Notes under the pieces: model-generated
Databases searched by the model: none
The model's input: the letters and a program-made list of their open reading frames with translations, nothing else
What the model was told of the DNA's origin: nothing
Shown: piece by piece, positions 27,005 to 34,472 of the stretch
Layout: each line of letters starts with the position of its first letter
Numbering within the stretch: position 1 is the stretch's first letter
Assembly: GCF_900112615.1 (NCBI RefSeq)
Contig: NZ_FOMK01000002.1
Coordinates: 434,001-498,000, forward strand
Direction of reading: 5' to 3'
DNA from: Chitinophaga sp. CF118
GTDB taxonomy: Bacteria; Bacteroidota; Bacteroidia; Chitinophagales; Chitinophagaceae
DNA length: 64,000 bases
Program-made: the position numbers and the translations under genes

Positions 27005-27460
27005 TTATTGATATAATGCCAACTTCTCCTTGAGTAATGGAATACATTTTCTTATGTCATCCTCCCACTTGTCGTCTACTTTCCCTTTTTCCTTCAATTG
27101 GAAAACAGTCATTGCCTCCAAAGCTTTTTCCGCAATCTGAAGAGATAGTTCATAAAATTCCTTGTATGTTATAACTGTTCCCGTATCCATTACATAAATC
27201 CTTACCAGTCCTTCATCAATCCAGATAATGTCTGCGTCTATCATTGGCCCTATATCAATACCGCAATATTCAGAATTTTGGCCTCCCCGTTCCAATATAT
27301 TTTTGAGCAGAACGGGTATTTCGTGAGTTGTTCCCGCAACAATATAACCTATGCCTTCACTATTAAAGTCGATCTCTTCTCCATTGGCATATCTCATGAA
27401 CAATGGCTTATTAAGCCTGTTCAATCTTTCTTCATCTAAAACGATTTGATATTTATTCAT
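27005..27460 (-). CDS. tandem immunity-like protein, four-copy family, copy 3
   Basis: A 151-residue protein starting at the ATG at 27460 (MNKYQIVLDEERLNRL). A start four codons upstream is possible but breaks the alignment with its paralogs. Residues about 100-150 (ITYKEFYELSLQIAEKALEA, then MTVFQLKEKGKVDDKWEDDI) are almost identical to copies 1 and 2, while residues about 38-78 differ strongly. A constant C-terminal half and a variable middle fit an immunity protein that changes binding specificity. The family is not recognised. The intergenic sequence before it is also shared with copy 1, so the duplication unit includes spacer DNA. Confidence 0.7.
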   Translation of the reverse strand: MNKYQIVLDEERLNRLNKPLFMRYANGEEIDFNSEGIGYIVAGTTHEIPVLLKNILERGGQNSEYCGIDIGPMIDADIIWIDEGLVRIYVMDTGTVITYKEFYELSLQIAEKALEAMTVFQLKEKGKVDDKWEDDIRKCIPLLKEKLALYQ

Positions 27461-27493
27461 AACTACCTGCAATTTTATTACCTGCTTTACAGG

Positions 27494-27952
27494 TTATATA
27501 TATAATGCCAACTTCTCCTTGAGCAATGGAATGTATTTTCTTATGTCATCCTCCCACTTGTCGTCTACTTTCCCTTTTCCCTTCAATTGGAAAACAGTCA
27601 TTGCCTCCAAAGCTTTTTCCGCAATCTGAAGCGATAGCTCATAAAATTCCTTGTATGTTATAATTGTACGTGTATCCATTACGTAAACATCTACAAGGCC
27701 TTCATCAAGCCAGATAAGATCATCTCCATCTGTCATTGGCCCCATAATAATACCGCAATATTCAGCAGTCTCACCTCTTTCCTCCAATGCATTTTTTAGA
27801 AATCCGGGAACTTCTTGAATTCTTCTCGAAAGCATAAAGCCTATACCTTCACTATCAAAATCAATCTCTTCTCCATTGGCATATCTCATGAAGAATGGAT
27901 TCTCAAGCCTGTTCAATCTTTCTTCATCTAAAATAATCTGATATTTATTCAT
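27494..27952 (-). CDS. tandem immunity-like protein, four-copy family, copy 2
   Basis: A 152-residue paralog (MNKYQIILDEERLNRLENPF). The C-terminal half is nearly identical to copy 3 (LSLQIAEKALEAMTVFQL and DDKWEDDIRKYIPLLKEKLA). The middle (FMLSRRIQEVPGFLKNALEE) is distinct. It lies between copy 3 and a remnant of a copy-4-type gene. The family is unknown and the immunity role is inferred from context. Confidence 0.7.
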   Translation of the reverse strand: MNKYQIILDEERLNRLENPFFMRYANGEEIDFDSEGIGFMLSRRIQEVPGFLKNALEERGETAEYCGIIMGPMTDGDDLIWLDEGLVDVYVMDTRTIITYKEFYELSLQIAEKALEAMTVFQLKGKGKVDDKWEDDIRKYIPLLKEKLALYI

Positions 27953-27961
27953 AACCTTTAA

Positions 27962-28026
27962 ATCAGAAATGACTTGTCCATTTCGTTCGTCTTATCCACT
28001 TTAAAATTGATAATATACTTATTCAG
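27962..28026 (-). pseudogene. 5' remnant of a copy-4-type immunity gene
   Basis: This stretch matches the first 65 bases of the gene at 26538-26990 with few changes. Read on the minus strand it gives NKYIINFKVDKTNEMDKSFL, against NKYIIYFKEDVTNEMDKPFL in copy 4. The start codon has become CTG and the coding sequence stops after about 21 codons, where copy 2 begins. It marks a deletion or recombination joint in the array. Confidence 0.65.
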
Positions 28027-28040
28027 TATAAACTATTTGC

Positions 28041-28499
28041 TTATTGAAACAATGCCAACTGCTCTTTGAGTAATGGAATGTATTTTCTTATGTCTTCCTC
28101 CCACTTATCATCTACTTTACCTTTCTCTTTTAATTCAAAAATAGTCATGGCCTCCAAAGCTTTTTCCGCTATCTGAAGTGATAGTTCATAAAATTCCTTG
28201 TATGTTATAATTGTATGTGTATCCATGACAAAAACCCTTACCAGTCCTTGATCAAGCCAGATAATATCTCCCTCTGTCATTGGCCCCATAGTAAAGCCAG
28301 AATATTCAGAAGCATATCCCTCTCCGTCCTCCAGTATATTTTTAAGAAGAATAGGAATTTCGTCAGTTCTTCTCGCTACGATATAACCTATGCCTTCATT
28401 ATTAAAGTCGATCTTTTCTCCATTGGCATATCTCATGGACAAAGGCTTATTAAGTCTATTCATTTTATCTTCATCTAAAATGATTTGATATTTATTCAT
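28041..28499 (-). CDS. tandem immunity-like protein, four-copy family, copy 1
   Basis: A 152-residue paralog; the start chosen is the ATG at 28499 (MNKYQIILDEDKMNRL), aligned with copies 2 and 3, rather than one four codons upstream. The C-terminal half is again conserved (YKEFYELSLQIAEKALEAMT, KGKVDDKWEEDIRKYIPLLK) and the middle is variable (RRTDEIPILLKNILEDGEGY). It is first in the array and is preceded by a truncated 3' end of a further copy. Immunity role inferred. Confidence 0.7.
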   Translation of the reverse strand: MNKYQIILDEDKMNRLNKPLSMRYANGEKIDFNNEGIGYIVARRTDEIPILLKNILEDGEGYASEYSGFTMGPMTEGDIIWLDQGLVRVFVMDTHTIITYKEFYELSLQIAEKALEAMTIFELKEKGKVDDKWEEDIRKYIPLLKEQLALFQ

Positions 28500-28533
28500 A
28501 ACTGCCAGCAATTTTATTACATGCTTTACAACC

Positions 28534-28573
28534 TTATATATATAATGCCAACTTCTCCTTGAGTAATAGAATG
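28534..28573 (-). pseudogene. 3' remnant of a fifth copy of the four-copy family
   Basis: The 40 bases match the 3' end of copies 2 and 3 (27494 onward), including the stop and the LLKEKLALYI-type codons, preceded by the same spacer. Homology ends sharply near 28573. So a further copy once lay upstream and was deleted, leaving its tail. The rest up to 28660 shows nothing else. Confidence 0.65.
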
Positions 28574-28664
28574 AATGATAAATGTTTCATACTCATTATC
28601 AATAGTATAAATAAGGAGTTTTAATTTTTAATTTCAAATTAGGAACCGGGATGTCTTTAATAAC

Positions 28665-28695
28665 CGCCATTGTATTGCTCTTCCAGTGGCGGTGT
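28665..28695 (-). terminator. terminator of three-copy family, copy 3
   Basis: ACCGCCA and TGGCGGT arms close to the stop of the gene at 28703. The surrounding sequence (AGGAACCGGGATGTCTTTAA) is identical to that at the next copy, so the hairpin was duplicated with the gene. Confidence 0.65.
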
Positions 28696-28702
28696 TATAA
28701 TA

Positions 28703-29347
28703 TTAAATATCGGAGGGGGATTGCTCTCCGGATCTTTTTATAGCTTCCAGATATGCGTTCAGGTCGAAGGCTGGATTAGGATCTGCGTCATACTCCCTGA
28801 TAATGATAGATTCTTCAAGGAAGAAATCATAGCCTGCCTGAGTGGTTGTAAAATTGCTCTCCTTCAATAATAACTCTTTATTTTTCCAGCCCAACTCTTC
28901 ATGCAACTTTTTAAGCAAAGCAGCTATTCTAAGATAATTCAGTTGATAGCGGTCTAGGTTCCAGGTAAAATCATAAGTTTCGAGATCCAGCATCATTGGC
29001 AACCAATGATCAGTCTTTACCGTAATAATAAAATTTTGCTCTGATTTCAGAAAACTCTCAATACATATGATGTTCTGATATACTTCCTCTCCATTGGAAG
29101 TATATATAACAGTATCTCCTGAAAAATCAATTGATGATGCTTTTTCCAGATAGCCAGACGCTTCAATCTGATCCAATAATTCATCCACAGTATCATATTC
29201 TAATGGAATATTACCACTCATTTTTTTAGGAAATAAAATCTTAGATGAAATAAGATTTTCCATTAAGATCCAGAGACTTTTCCTGATTGAAGAATGGTGC
29301 TCATAACTTACCCCATCAAACATCCAGCTTGCGCGATCTTTACTCAT
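28703..29347 (-). CDS. tandem immunity-like protein, three-copy family, copy 3
   Basis: A 214-residue soluble protein with no signal peptide. Three paralogs (28703, 29693 and 30570) share RGSWMFDGVS-type starts, MENLISSKILFPK, YDTVDELLDQIEASGYLEKA, TDHWLPMM, DFTWNLDRYQLNY and ESIIIREYDA-PNPAFDLNAYL. I do not recognise the family; the tandem repetition next to a polymorphic toxin suggests immunity proteins. This copy follows a 33-codon open fragment by 15 bases and ends at its own terminator. Confidence 0.7.
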   Translation of the reverse strand: MSKDRASWMFDGVSYEHHSSIRKSLWILMENLISSKILFPKKMSGNIPLEYDTVDELLDQIEASGYLEKASSIDFSGDTVIYTSNGEEVYQNIICIESFLKSEQNFIITVKTDHWLPMMLDLETYDFTWNLDRYQLNYLRIAALLKKLHEELGWKNKELLLKESNFTTTQAGYDFFLEESIIIREYDADPNPAFDLNAYLEAIKRSGEQSPSDI

Positions 29348-29362
29348 ATGAAAATTTATAAA

Positions 29363-29464
29363 TTAAACGTCTTCATCCTCCCAAATCACCTTAACTTTTG
29401 TACCATCCGAAAATATTAAATGAAATTCATCAATTAATACATTAGTTGGTTCCGAGACTCGCAT
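29363..29464 (-). pseudogene. short C-terminal gene remnant
   Basis: A 33-codon frame with good coding character (MRVSEPTNVLIDEFHLIFSD, ending KVKVIWEDEDV) stops 15 bases before the next immunity gene. It is too short for a whole protein. It may be the tail of a lost immunity gene or of a displaced toxin cassette. No match to the other genes in the window was seen. The rest of 29348-29652 holds nothing else. Confidence 0.4.
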
Positions 29465-29652
29465 TATCTTAAAGATTATGTTTAAACTAACCTAATACAT
29501 CTGAAAAGGTTCATACGGCTCCTGCAACTTTATTGTTGTTATATTTTTAATAAGGGTAATTTTTTTGACAATTCATCCTATAAATACCTGATTATGGGAT
29601 CCAACCCTTCTTCCTTCACAATTTCAAGTTAGGAACCGGGATGTCTTTAATA

Positions 29653-29684
29653 ACCGCCACTAGATCTGGTTTTCCAGTGGCGGT
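29653..29684 (-). terminator. terminator of three-copy family, copy 2
   Basis: ACCGCCAC and GTGGCGGT arms with an inner CTGG/CCAG stem and TTTT loop, directly after the stop of the gene at 29693. It is homologous to the hairpins at 28665 and 30527. Confidence 0.75.
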
Positions 29685-29692
29685 GTTATATA

Positions 29693-30337
29693 CTAACTTT
29701 TCTGGGTGTACTTCTCTCTGGCGTTTTTTATTGCTGCCAGATATGCGTCCAGGTCAAAAGCTGGATTAGGTTTTTCCTCATACTCTCTGATAATGATAGA
29801 TTCTTTTATAAAGAAATCGTAGCCGGCCTCAAGTGTTATAAAGTCTTCATCCAAAAATAATAACTCTTTATCTTTCCAGCCCAGCTCCTCATGTAACTTT
29901 TCAAGTAAAGCAGGGATCCTATGATAATTCAATTGATATAGCTCTAGGTTCCATGTAAATTCGTAAGTATCATTATCCATCATCATTGGCAACCAATGAT
30001 CAGTCTGTACAATAAAAAGAAAATTTTGCTCTGATGTAACGAACCCCTCGATACGTATGATGTCCTTAAGTACTTCTTCTCCATTAGGAGTATATATGAC
30101 TGTATCTCCTAAAAAACCAATTTCTGCTGCTTTCCCCAGATAGCCAGTCGCTTCAATCTGATCCAATAATTCGTCTATTGTATCATATTTTAATGGAATA
30201 TTAGGATTCAATGCTTTAGGAAATAAAATCTTAGATGAAATAAGATTTTCCATTAAGATTTTGAGACTTTTCCTGATTGCAGGATATTTCTCAAAACTTA
30301 CCCCGTCAAACATCCAGGAGCCGCGATCTTTACTCAT
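29693..30337 (-). CDS. tandem immunity-like protein, three-copy family, copy 2
   Basis: A 214-residue paralog (MSKDRGSWMFDGVSFEKYPA). The N-terminal third and the TDHWLPMM, TWNLELYQLNYHRIPALLEK and KELLFLDEDF segments align with copies 1 and 3. Differences cluster around residues 55-100 and 165-180. It has its own terminator, and the spacer before it (30338-30526) is AT-rich and empty. Family unknown, immunity role inferred. Confidence 0.7.
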   Translation of the reverse strand: MSKDRGSWMFDGVSFEKYPAIRKSLKILMENLISSKILFPKALNPNIPLKYDTIDELLDQIEATGYLGKAAEIGFLGDTVIYTPNGEEVLKDIIRIEGFVTSEQNFLFIVQTDHWLPMMMDNDTYEFTWNLELYQLNYHRIPALLEKLHEELGWKDKELLFLDEDFITLEAGYDFFIKESIIIREYEEKPNPAFDLDAYLAAIKNAREKYTQKS

Positions 30338-30526
30338 ATGCTTGAAATTTAAATTGTCAAACTGATGAATGCTATTGGGATGTCAAAGGTACTTCTCAAT
30401 AAATCCTTGTGGGCATAAATGCAATCATGTCAGTGTTTGCAGCCTCCACGTTTTTTGCTATCCCTATTATGAGAGTATAAAGCGATAGGCATGGATAAAA
30501 AATGTTCTTATAAATTGTAAATAATT

Positions 30527-30561
30527 ACCGCCACCACCAGATCTGGTCTTCAAGTGGCGGT
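30527..30561 (-). terminator. terminator of three-copy family, copy 1
   Basis: ACCGCCAC and GTGGCGGT arms (30527-30534 and 30554-30561) just beyond the stop of the gene at 30570. Same hairpin type as at the other two copies. Confidence 0.75.
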
Positions 30562-30569
30562 GTTATATA

Positions 30570-31226
30570 CTATCTTTTTCGGGTGTACTTCTCTCTGGCA
30601 TTTTTTATAGCTGCCAGATATGCTTCCAGATCAAAGGCTGGATTGGGATTTGCTTCATACTCTCTGATGATGACAGATTCTTCCAAATAGAAATCGTATC
30701 CTGCCTGAACAGTTAAATACCATTCTTCCTTAAATAATAACTCTTCATTTTTCCAGCCAAGCTCCTCATTTAACTTGCTAAGCAATGCAGGTATCCTATA
30801 ATAATTCAATTGATATTGCTCCAGGTTCCAGGTAAAATCCATAGTTTCCCTATCCATCATCATCGGCAACCAATGATCGGTCCGCACAACGTAACCAAAA
30901 TCTTGCCCTGATGTTCTGAAACGCTCGATACGTATGATGTCTTGATGTACTTCTTCTCCATTGGGAGTATATATAATTGTATCTCCCCAAATAGCAAATT
31001 CAAAAGCATTTTCCAGATAGCCACTTGCTTCAATCTGATCCAGTAATTCATCTACTGTATCGTATTGTAACGAAATATTACCATACAATGCTTTAGGAAG
31101 TAAAATCTTAGATGAAATAAGATTTTCCATTAAGATCCTGAGACTTTTCATAATTTCTGGATAGCTTTCATTATAGCTCCCATAATATATTCCATCAAAC
31201 AGCCAGCAGCCGCGATCACTAATCAT
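30570..31226 (-). CDS. tandem immunity-like protein, three-copy family, copy 1
   Basis: A 218-residue paralog (MISDRGCWLFDGIYYGSYNE). It carries a four-residue insertion near the N-terminus relative to copies 2 and 3. Otherwise it keeps MENLISSKILLPKALYGN, DTVDELLDQIEASGYLENAF, TDHWLPMMMDRETMDFTWNL and the ESVIIREYEANPNPAFDLEA block. It is nearest the toxin among the three. Family unknown, immunity role inferred. Confidence 0.7.
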   Translation of the reverse strand: MISDRGCWLFDGIYYGSYNESYPEIMKSLRILMENLISSKILLPKALYGNISLQYDTVDELLDQIEASGYLENAFEFAIWGDTIIYTPNGEEVHQDIIRIERFRTSGQDFGYVVRTDHWLPMMMDRETMDFTWNLEQYQLNYYRIPALLSKLNEELGWKNEELLFKEEWYLTVQAGYDFYLEESVIIREYEANPNPAFDLEAYLAAIKNAREKYTRKR

Positions 31227-31439
31227 ACACTTAAAAGTTTATATATTGAAGTCCCTCCATTAAGTCAAGGATCTCTTGTAATCTGCCTAACATCGTCAAT
31301 TTTAACGATTCAGTTACTATGATATATAGATTTGTCTAACAATACCATAAGTCAAATCAATTACACGATAACCACTTCATTAATTTCTTTAAAATGCTTC
31401 CAATATTCCTTTTATTATTTCCAAATAATCCGATATAAA
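31227..31439 (-). other. intergenic stretch with short coding-like fragments
   Basis: Read on the minus strand it contains a fragment ending KEYWKHFKEINEVVIV and a stop (near 31374), and another ending GRLQEILDLMEGLQYINF (near 31236). Both are truncated and have no start. They look like decayed ends of island genes, but I cannot assign them. Confidence 0.3.
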
Positions 31440-31904
31440 TTATTCCAAAGATTCAATTACAGGATTCAATCCATCATCCTTTATAAATATAGAAAAAGAA
31501 GGTTTATGCAATATAATTGTCCCATTATCCATTAAAGCATAAACTGGAGGATCTTGATTATTCTCTCGACAATCAAAAAAATAAAACACGTAACCTTGCC
31601 ATTGTCCAAACAAAAAATACTTTTCATTTATACTTGCTTTGGGTCCGGTCTTCCTATCATCAAAATTCAAAGCTGCAATCGCTTCAGACCTTGTTTCAAG
31701 CAAATATTTGATTTCAGTATAGTATGCTGTAAACAATTGCCCACTTTCTTTGCCGAAAAAAAACAAGTATTCCCGATATGCATCTGGAAGAATAATTTTA
31801 AATTCAATTTCTAGATTTTCAATTTCCGTTTCAGATATTCCTTGTATTTTTTCATACTTCCCAAAAATTTCCATATAAGGCTCCAGGAAAAACAAATATT
31901 TCAT
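31440..31904 (-). CDS. SMI1/KNR4 (SUKH) family immunity protein
   Basis: A 154-residue protein with the SUKH pattern: ISETEIENLEIEFKIILPDA, YREYLFFFGKESGQLF, then a YFLFGQWQGYVFYFFDC strand region and DPPVYALMDNG. SMI1/KNR4 proteins are a large immunity superfamily linked to nuclease and other polymorphic toxins. The start used is at 31904; a later ATG at residue 11 (MEIFGKYEKIQG) is also possible. It belongs to the array below the toxin gene. Confidence 0.8.
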   Translation of the reverse strand: MKYLFFLEPYMEIFGKYEKIQGISETEIENLEIEFKIILPDAYREYLFFFGKESGQLFTAYYTEIKYLLETRSEAIAALNFDDRKTGPKASINEKYFLFGQWQGYVFYFFDCRENNQDPPVYALMDNGTIILHKPSFSIFIKDDGLNPVIESLE

Positions 31905-31937
31905 CCCTATTAATTATAGCAGATTAAGGTAATATAG

Positions 31938-32174
31938 CTAGTCGTCATATCTTTCTTCGTATATTTTCCATTTGGAAGGAATAAACACCTTTTCCATAAT
32001 TACATTATCATGCTCGTCATACATAGAATTTTCGGCTCATGAACACCAAGACGATTAACAACTTTCCTACCGCCTATAAACATAACACCTATACCCAAAC
32101 TGTATTTGATCATATATAAACTTAGGCAAGCCGTTGTCCAACCTTATGAAAATAATTATCTTCTTTACACCCCA
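31938..32174 (-). pseudogene. decayed small protein gene with frameshifts
   Basis: Three consecutive frames on the minus strand join into one plausible protein tail: GVKKIIIFIRLDNGLPKFIY plus DQIQFGYRC, then GVMFIGGRKVVNRLGVHEPK, then MYDEHDNVIMEKVFIPSKWK plus IYEERYDD and a stop at 31938. Two frameshifts and the absence of a start indicate a dead gene. It lies 33 bases before an immunity gene, so it is a lost immunity gene or displaced toxin end. Family unknown. Confidence 0.5.
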
Positions 32175-32188
32175 CTACTTCCATTTAC

Positions 32189-32641
32189 CTATACATATTC
32201 TCTATATATGTCTAATGATTTAACGTAATCAGAAAAATGATCCTTTATTTTTATATACTTATCATTCCCAGACTTAAATTCATAAACTGGAGGATCATCT
32301 CCTTCATCCAGTTTAAAGAACCAAAATTTTCCATGAAGCCCAAAACAGGAAAATACAAAATTGTCTTTTTCCTTATTCATAAAGTCCAAATCATAATCTT
32401 CCGCAATCATTATAGCTTCCTGCTGCATTTCATGAAATTCTTCATATTGAAAGGTATTACCCAAATCAAAAGCAAATGCGCCATATTTTCCAAATATTAG
32501 GAAAAGTTCCCTGTAACACAATGGTAACTTTACATTCCAACTCTTTTCGATCTGATCAATTTCATCATTTGTACAACCAGTAGCAAATGATAAATGATCT
32601 TTTTTATATTCTTCTAAAAAACCTAGATATTTATGTTGCAT
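32189..32641 (-). CDS. SMI1/KNR4 (SUKH) family immunity protein
   Basis: A 150-residue protein: TNDEIDQIEKSWNVKLPLCY followed by RELFLIFGKYGAFAF is the SUKH N-terminal motif, with NFVFSCFGLHGKFWFFKLDE and DDPPVYEFKSGND later, close in layout to the 31440 protein. The start chosen is the ATG at 32641 (MQHKYLGFLEEYKKDHLSF), 32 bases after the upstream stop. A start at 32701 would overlap the upstream gene and add an unrelated extension. The target toxin is unknown. Confidence 0.82.
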   Translation of the reverse strand: MQHKYLGFLEEYKKDHLSFATGCTNDEIDQIEKSWNVKLPLCYRELFLIFGKYGAFAFDLGNTFQYEEFHEMQQEAIMIAEDYDLDFMNKEKDNFVFSCFGLHGKFWFFKLDEGDDPPVYEFKSGNDKYIKIKDHFSDYVKSLDIYREYV

Positions 32642-32673
32642 CAATTTGGTATAAATCTTTTTGAGAAGAAAGA

Positions 32674-33351
32674 TCAGCCAGTTATTCCTATATGCGTCCA
32701 AACATCTATTATCCGCCAGAAATCAATATTTCTCATAGGGGCTTTGTTATGGAACCATAACATACTTTCACCTCTTTCCTTTGTTACATTCACGCAAACA
32801 TAATCACCCATCCCATTGGGATAAATTGCCAGCATATCATCCAGGTTAAAGTCCAATTCTCCAAGTTCATCCAGAATCCCCCATTCATCATCGCCAAGAA
32901 AACTCCACCTTTCTACAGATGCCAATCCCATCGATCTTGACGCAAAATAGAACCATCCATTATGTAGTTCATAAAAGTCAGACAATTTTTCTGGCAAATG
33001 TTTCCAATACTTACTGATGTTATCTGGAACTTTTTTGGACAGGGGATTTTGTCCTTCATAATAAAGTATTCTCGTTTCCTTCTGAATACCATATAACAGT
33101 GAATATCCATGGACCTGATGGATAAGCTCAACACTTCTCAGATTTTCATGCAGATACATCAATACATTCCCCAGTTCTTTACTGAAAGGTTTCCATAGTT
33201 CCAGTGTCTTATTTATCCGTTCTTCCCCTTTTACAGATAACAGATCCAGCCAGGAAGCTGGCAACACAGTAGGATCAGGCAGATCATCAACAGTAAGTAT
33301 CTGCAGCTCAGCCGAATGTTTTTTTATATAGTCAAGTCCTTGTTTATCCAT
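32674..33351 (-). CDS. SUKH-like immunity protein, paralog of the 20 kb gene
   Basis: A 225-residue protein from the ATG at 33351 (MDKQGLDYIKKHSAELQIL); an upstream ATG at 33369 does not fit the paralog. It shares the whole length with the protein at 20018-20701, including RNPLSK/QNPLSK, FYELHNGWFYFASRSMGL and SVERWSFLGDDEW. It lies in the array between two-copy family members and an SMI1/KNR4 gene. Immunity role inferred from family likeness and position. Confidence 0.75.
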   Translation of the reverse strand: MDKQGLDYIKKHSAELQILTVDDLPDPTVLPASWLDLLSVKGEERINKTLELWKPFSKELGNVLMYLHENLRSVELIHQVHGYSLLYGIQKETRILYYEGQNPLSKKVPDNISKYWKHLPEKLSDFYELHNGWFYFASRSMGLASVERWSFLGDDEWGILDELGELDFNLDDMLAIYPNGMGDYVCVNVTKERGESMLWFHNKAPMRNIDFWRIIDVWTHIGITG

Positions 33352-33432
33352 AATATTATCAGACAACACTTATATTCTTTAAAATTCAAGGAGTCAAAGC
33401 ATTCCTCATCCATTAATAGAGAAAACACAGCA

Positions 33433-33939
33433 TCATTCTAACAATCCAGGATCTTTAAATAACCAATCCTTATCGTAAGGGTATTTACTAAGCCGTTGCA
33501 TTTCTTCCCAACCATATACCCACTTAGATAAATCAAACCAGAAATACTCATCTGGGTTTAATCTCAAATATTCATAACAAAAACGATAGAACAGCTCGTA
33601 TGCTTCTTCATTTAAATCTTTAATGGAAGCTAGATTACATAAATTCTCCCCTGGTTTTAAAAAATCAAACTTTTGAATTGATCCAGAAGATATGCCTCCA
33701 GGATTAACACCCTGAATTTCCAAAACAAAACACTTATTTTGCTTATCATAATTTACACTAAAAAAATCATCCGCAATAAAAACAGATAAATGACTGAATT
33801 TCCCATCCGGAAAATATTCTTTATCATTTTTATATTCGAAAAAAAAGTTAGCATTAAAAGCAACTTCTGCTATATCCCTCACCATTTTCTGCGCAGAATG
33901 TTTTTCCCAGTTTTTCAATAAATAAATTAAATACCCCAT
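33433..33939 (-). CDS. immunity-like protein, two-copy family, copy 2
   Basis: A 168-residue protein; the start at 33939 (MGYLIYLLKNWEKHSAQKMV) matches the paralog, whereas an upstream in-frame ATG would overlap it. Shared features with 33981-34469 are WEKHS-KMV-DIAE, LKPGENLCNLASI, EAYELFYRFCYEYLRLNPDE and KYPYDKDWLFKD. Family not recognised. Its place, second after the toxin, suggests a duplicated immunity gene, perhaps against a variant toxin. Confidence 0.72.
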   Translation of the reverse strand: MGYLIYLLKNWEKHSAQKMVRDIAEVAFNANFFFEYKNDKEYFPDGKFSHLSVFIADDFFSVNYDKQNKCFVLEIQGVNPGGISSGSIQKFDFLKPGENLCNLASIKDLNEEAYELFYRFCYEYLRLNPDEYFWFDLSKWVYGWEEMQRLSKYPYDKDWLFKDPGLLE

Positions 33940-33980
33940 AAATATTATTGTTATTCTTTCGCAAATAGTATCCTCCTTAA

Positions 33981-34469
33981 CTATATTACGTCTTTTAATA
34001 ACCAATCCTTATCATAAGGATACATACTTAGTTTTTTCATTTCCTCCCAACTAAATGGCCTGGTTGAACTATCAAGGTATATATACTCATCAGTATTTAT
34101 TTTCAGATATTCATAGCAGAAATGATAAAATAACTCGAATGCATCTTTATCCAATTTATCAATATAGGCCAGGCTACATAATTTTTCCCCGGGTACTAAA
34201 TAATCGAAATCTTTATCAAAATCCAGTGCAAAAAATGTAGGATCAAGCCCTTCAATTTCAAAAGTGAATCCATTATCTTCATCAATATTCTGGATACTAT
34301 TTCCAATATAGGTTGTAAAATGGCGAATGGAGCCATCAGAAAAAAACTTTTTATCATTCCTGTAATGATATAAAGCATCAATATTAAAGGAAGCCTCCGC
34401 TATATCTTTTACCATTTTAAGTGGAGAATGCTTTTCCCAATTCTTTAATAAATGAACAAAATATCCCAT
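33981..34469 (-). CDS. probable cognate immunity protein of the 34.5-40 kb toxin
   Basis: A 162-residue soluble protein (MGYFVHLLKNWEKHSPLKMV) that starts 3 bases after the toxin stop codon, the usual place for a cognate immunity gene. It has a DGSIRHFTTYIGNS strand region, VPGEKLCSLAYI, DAFELFYHFCYEYLKINTDE and a C-terminal YPYDKDWLLKD shared with its paralog. The family is not recognised. If the toxin tip is a nuclease, this protein should bind and block it. That is inferred from position only. Confidence 0.75.
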   Translation of the reverse strand: MGYFVHLLKNWEKHSPLKMVKDIAEASFNIDALYHYRNDKKFFSDGSIRHFTTYIGNSIQNIDEDNGFTFEIEGLDPTFFALDFDKDFDYLVPGEKLCSLAYIDKLDKDAFELFYHFCYEYLKINTDEYIYLDSSTRPFSWEEMKKLSMYPYDKDWLLKDVI

Positions 34470-34472
34470 AAA

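Noticed and set aside
26538..28573. Repeated sequence that could be mistaken for a CRISPR array
   Set aside because: The repeats are long homologous genes and spacers of 450-490 bases, not short repeats with unique spacers, and no cas gene is present.
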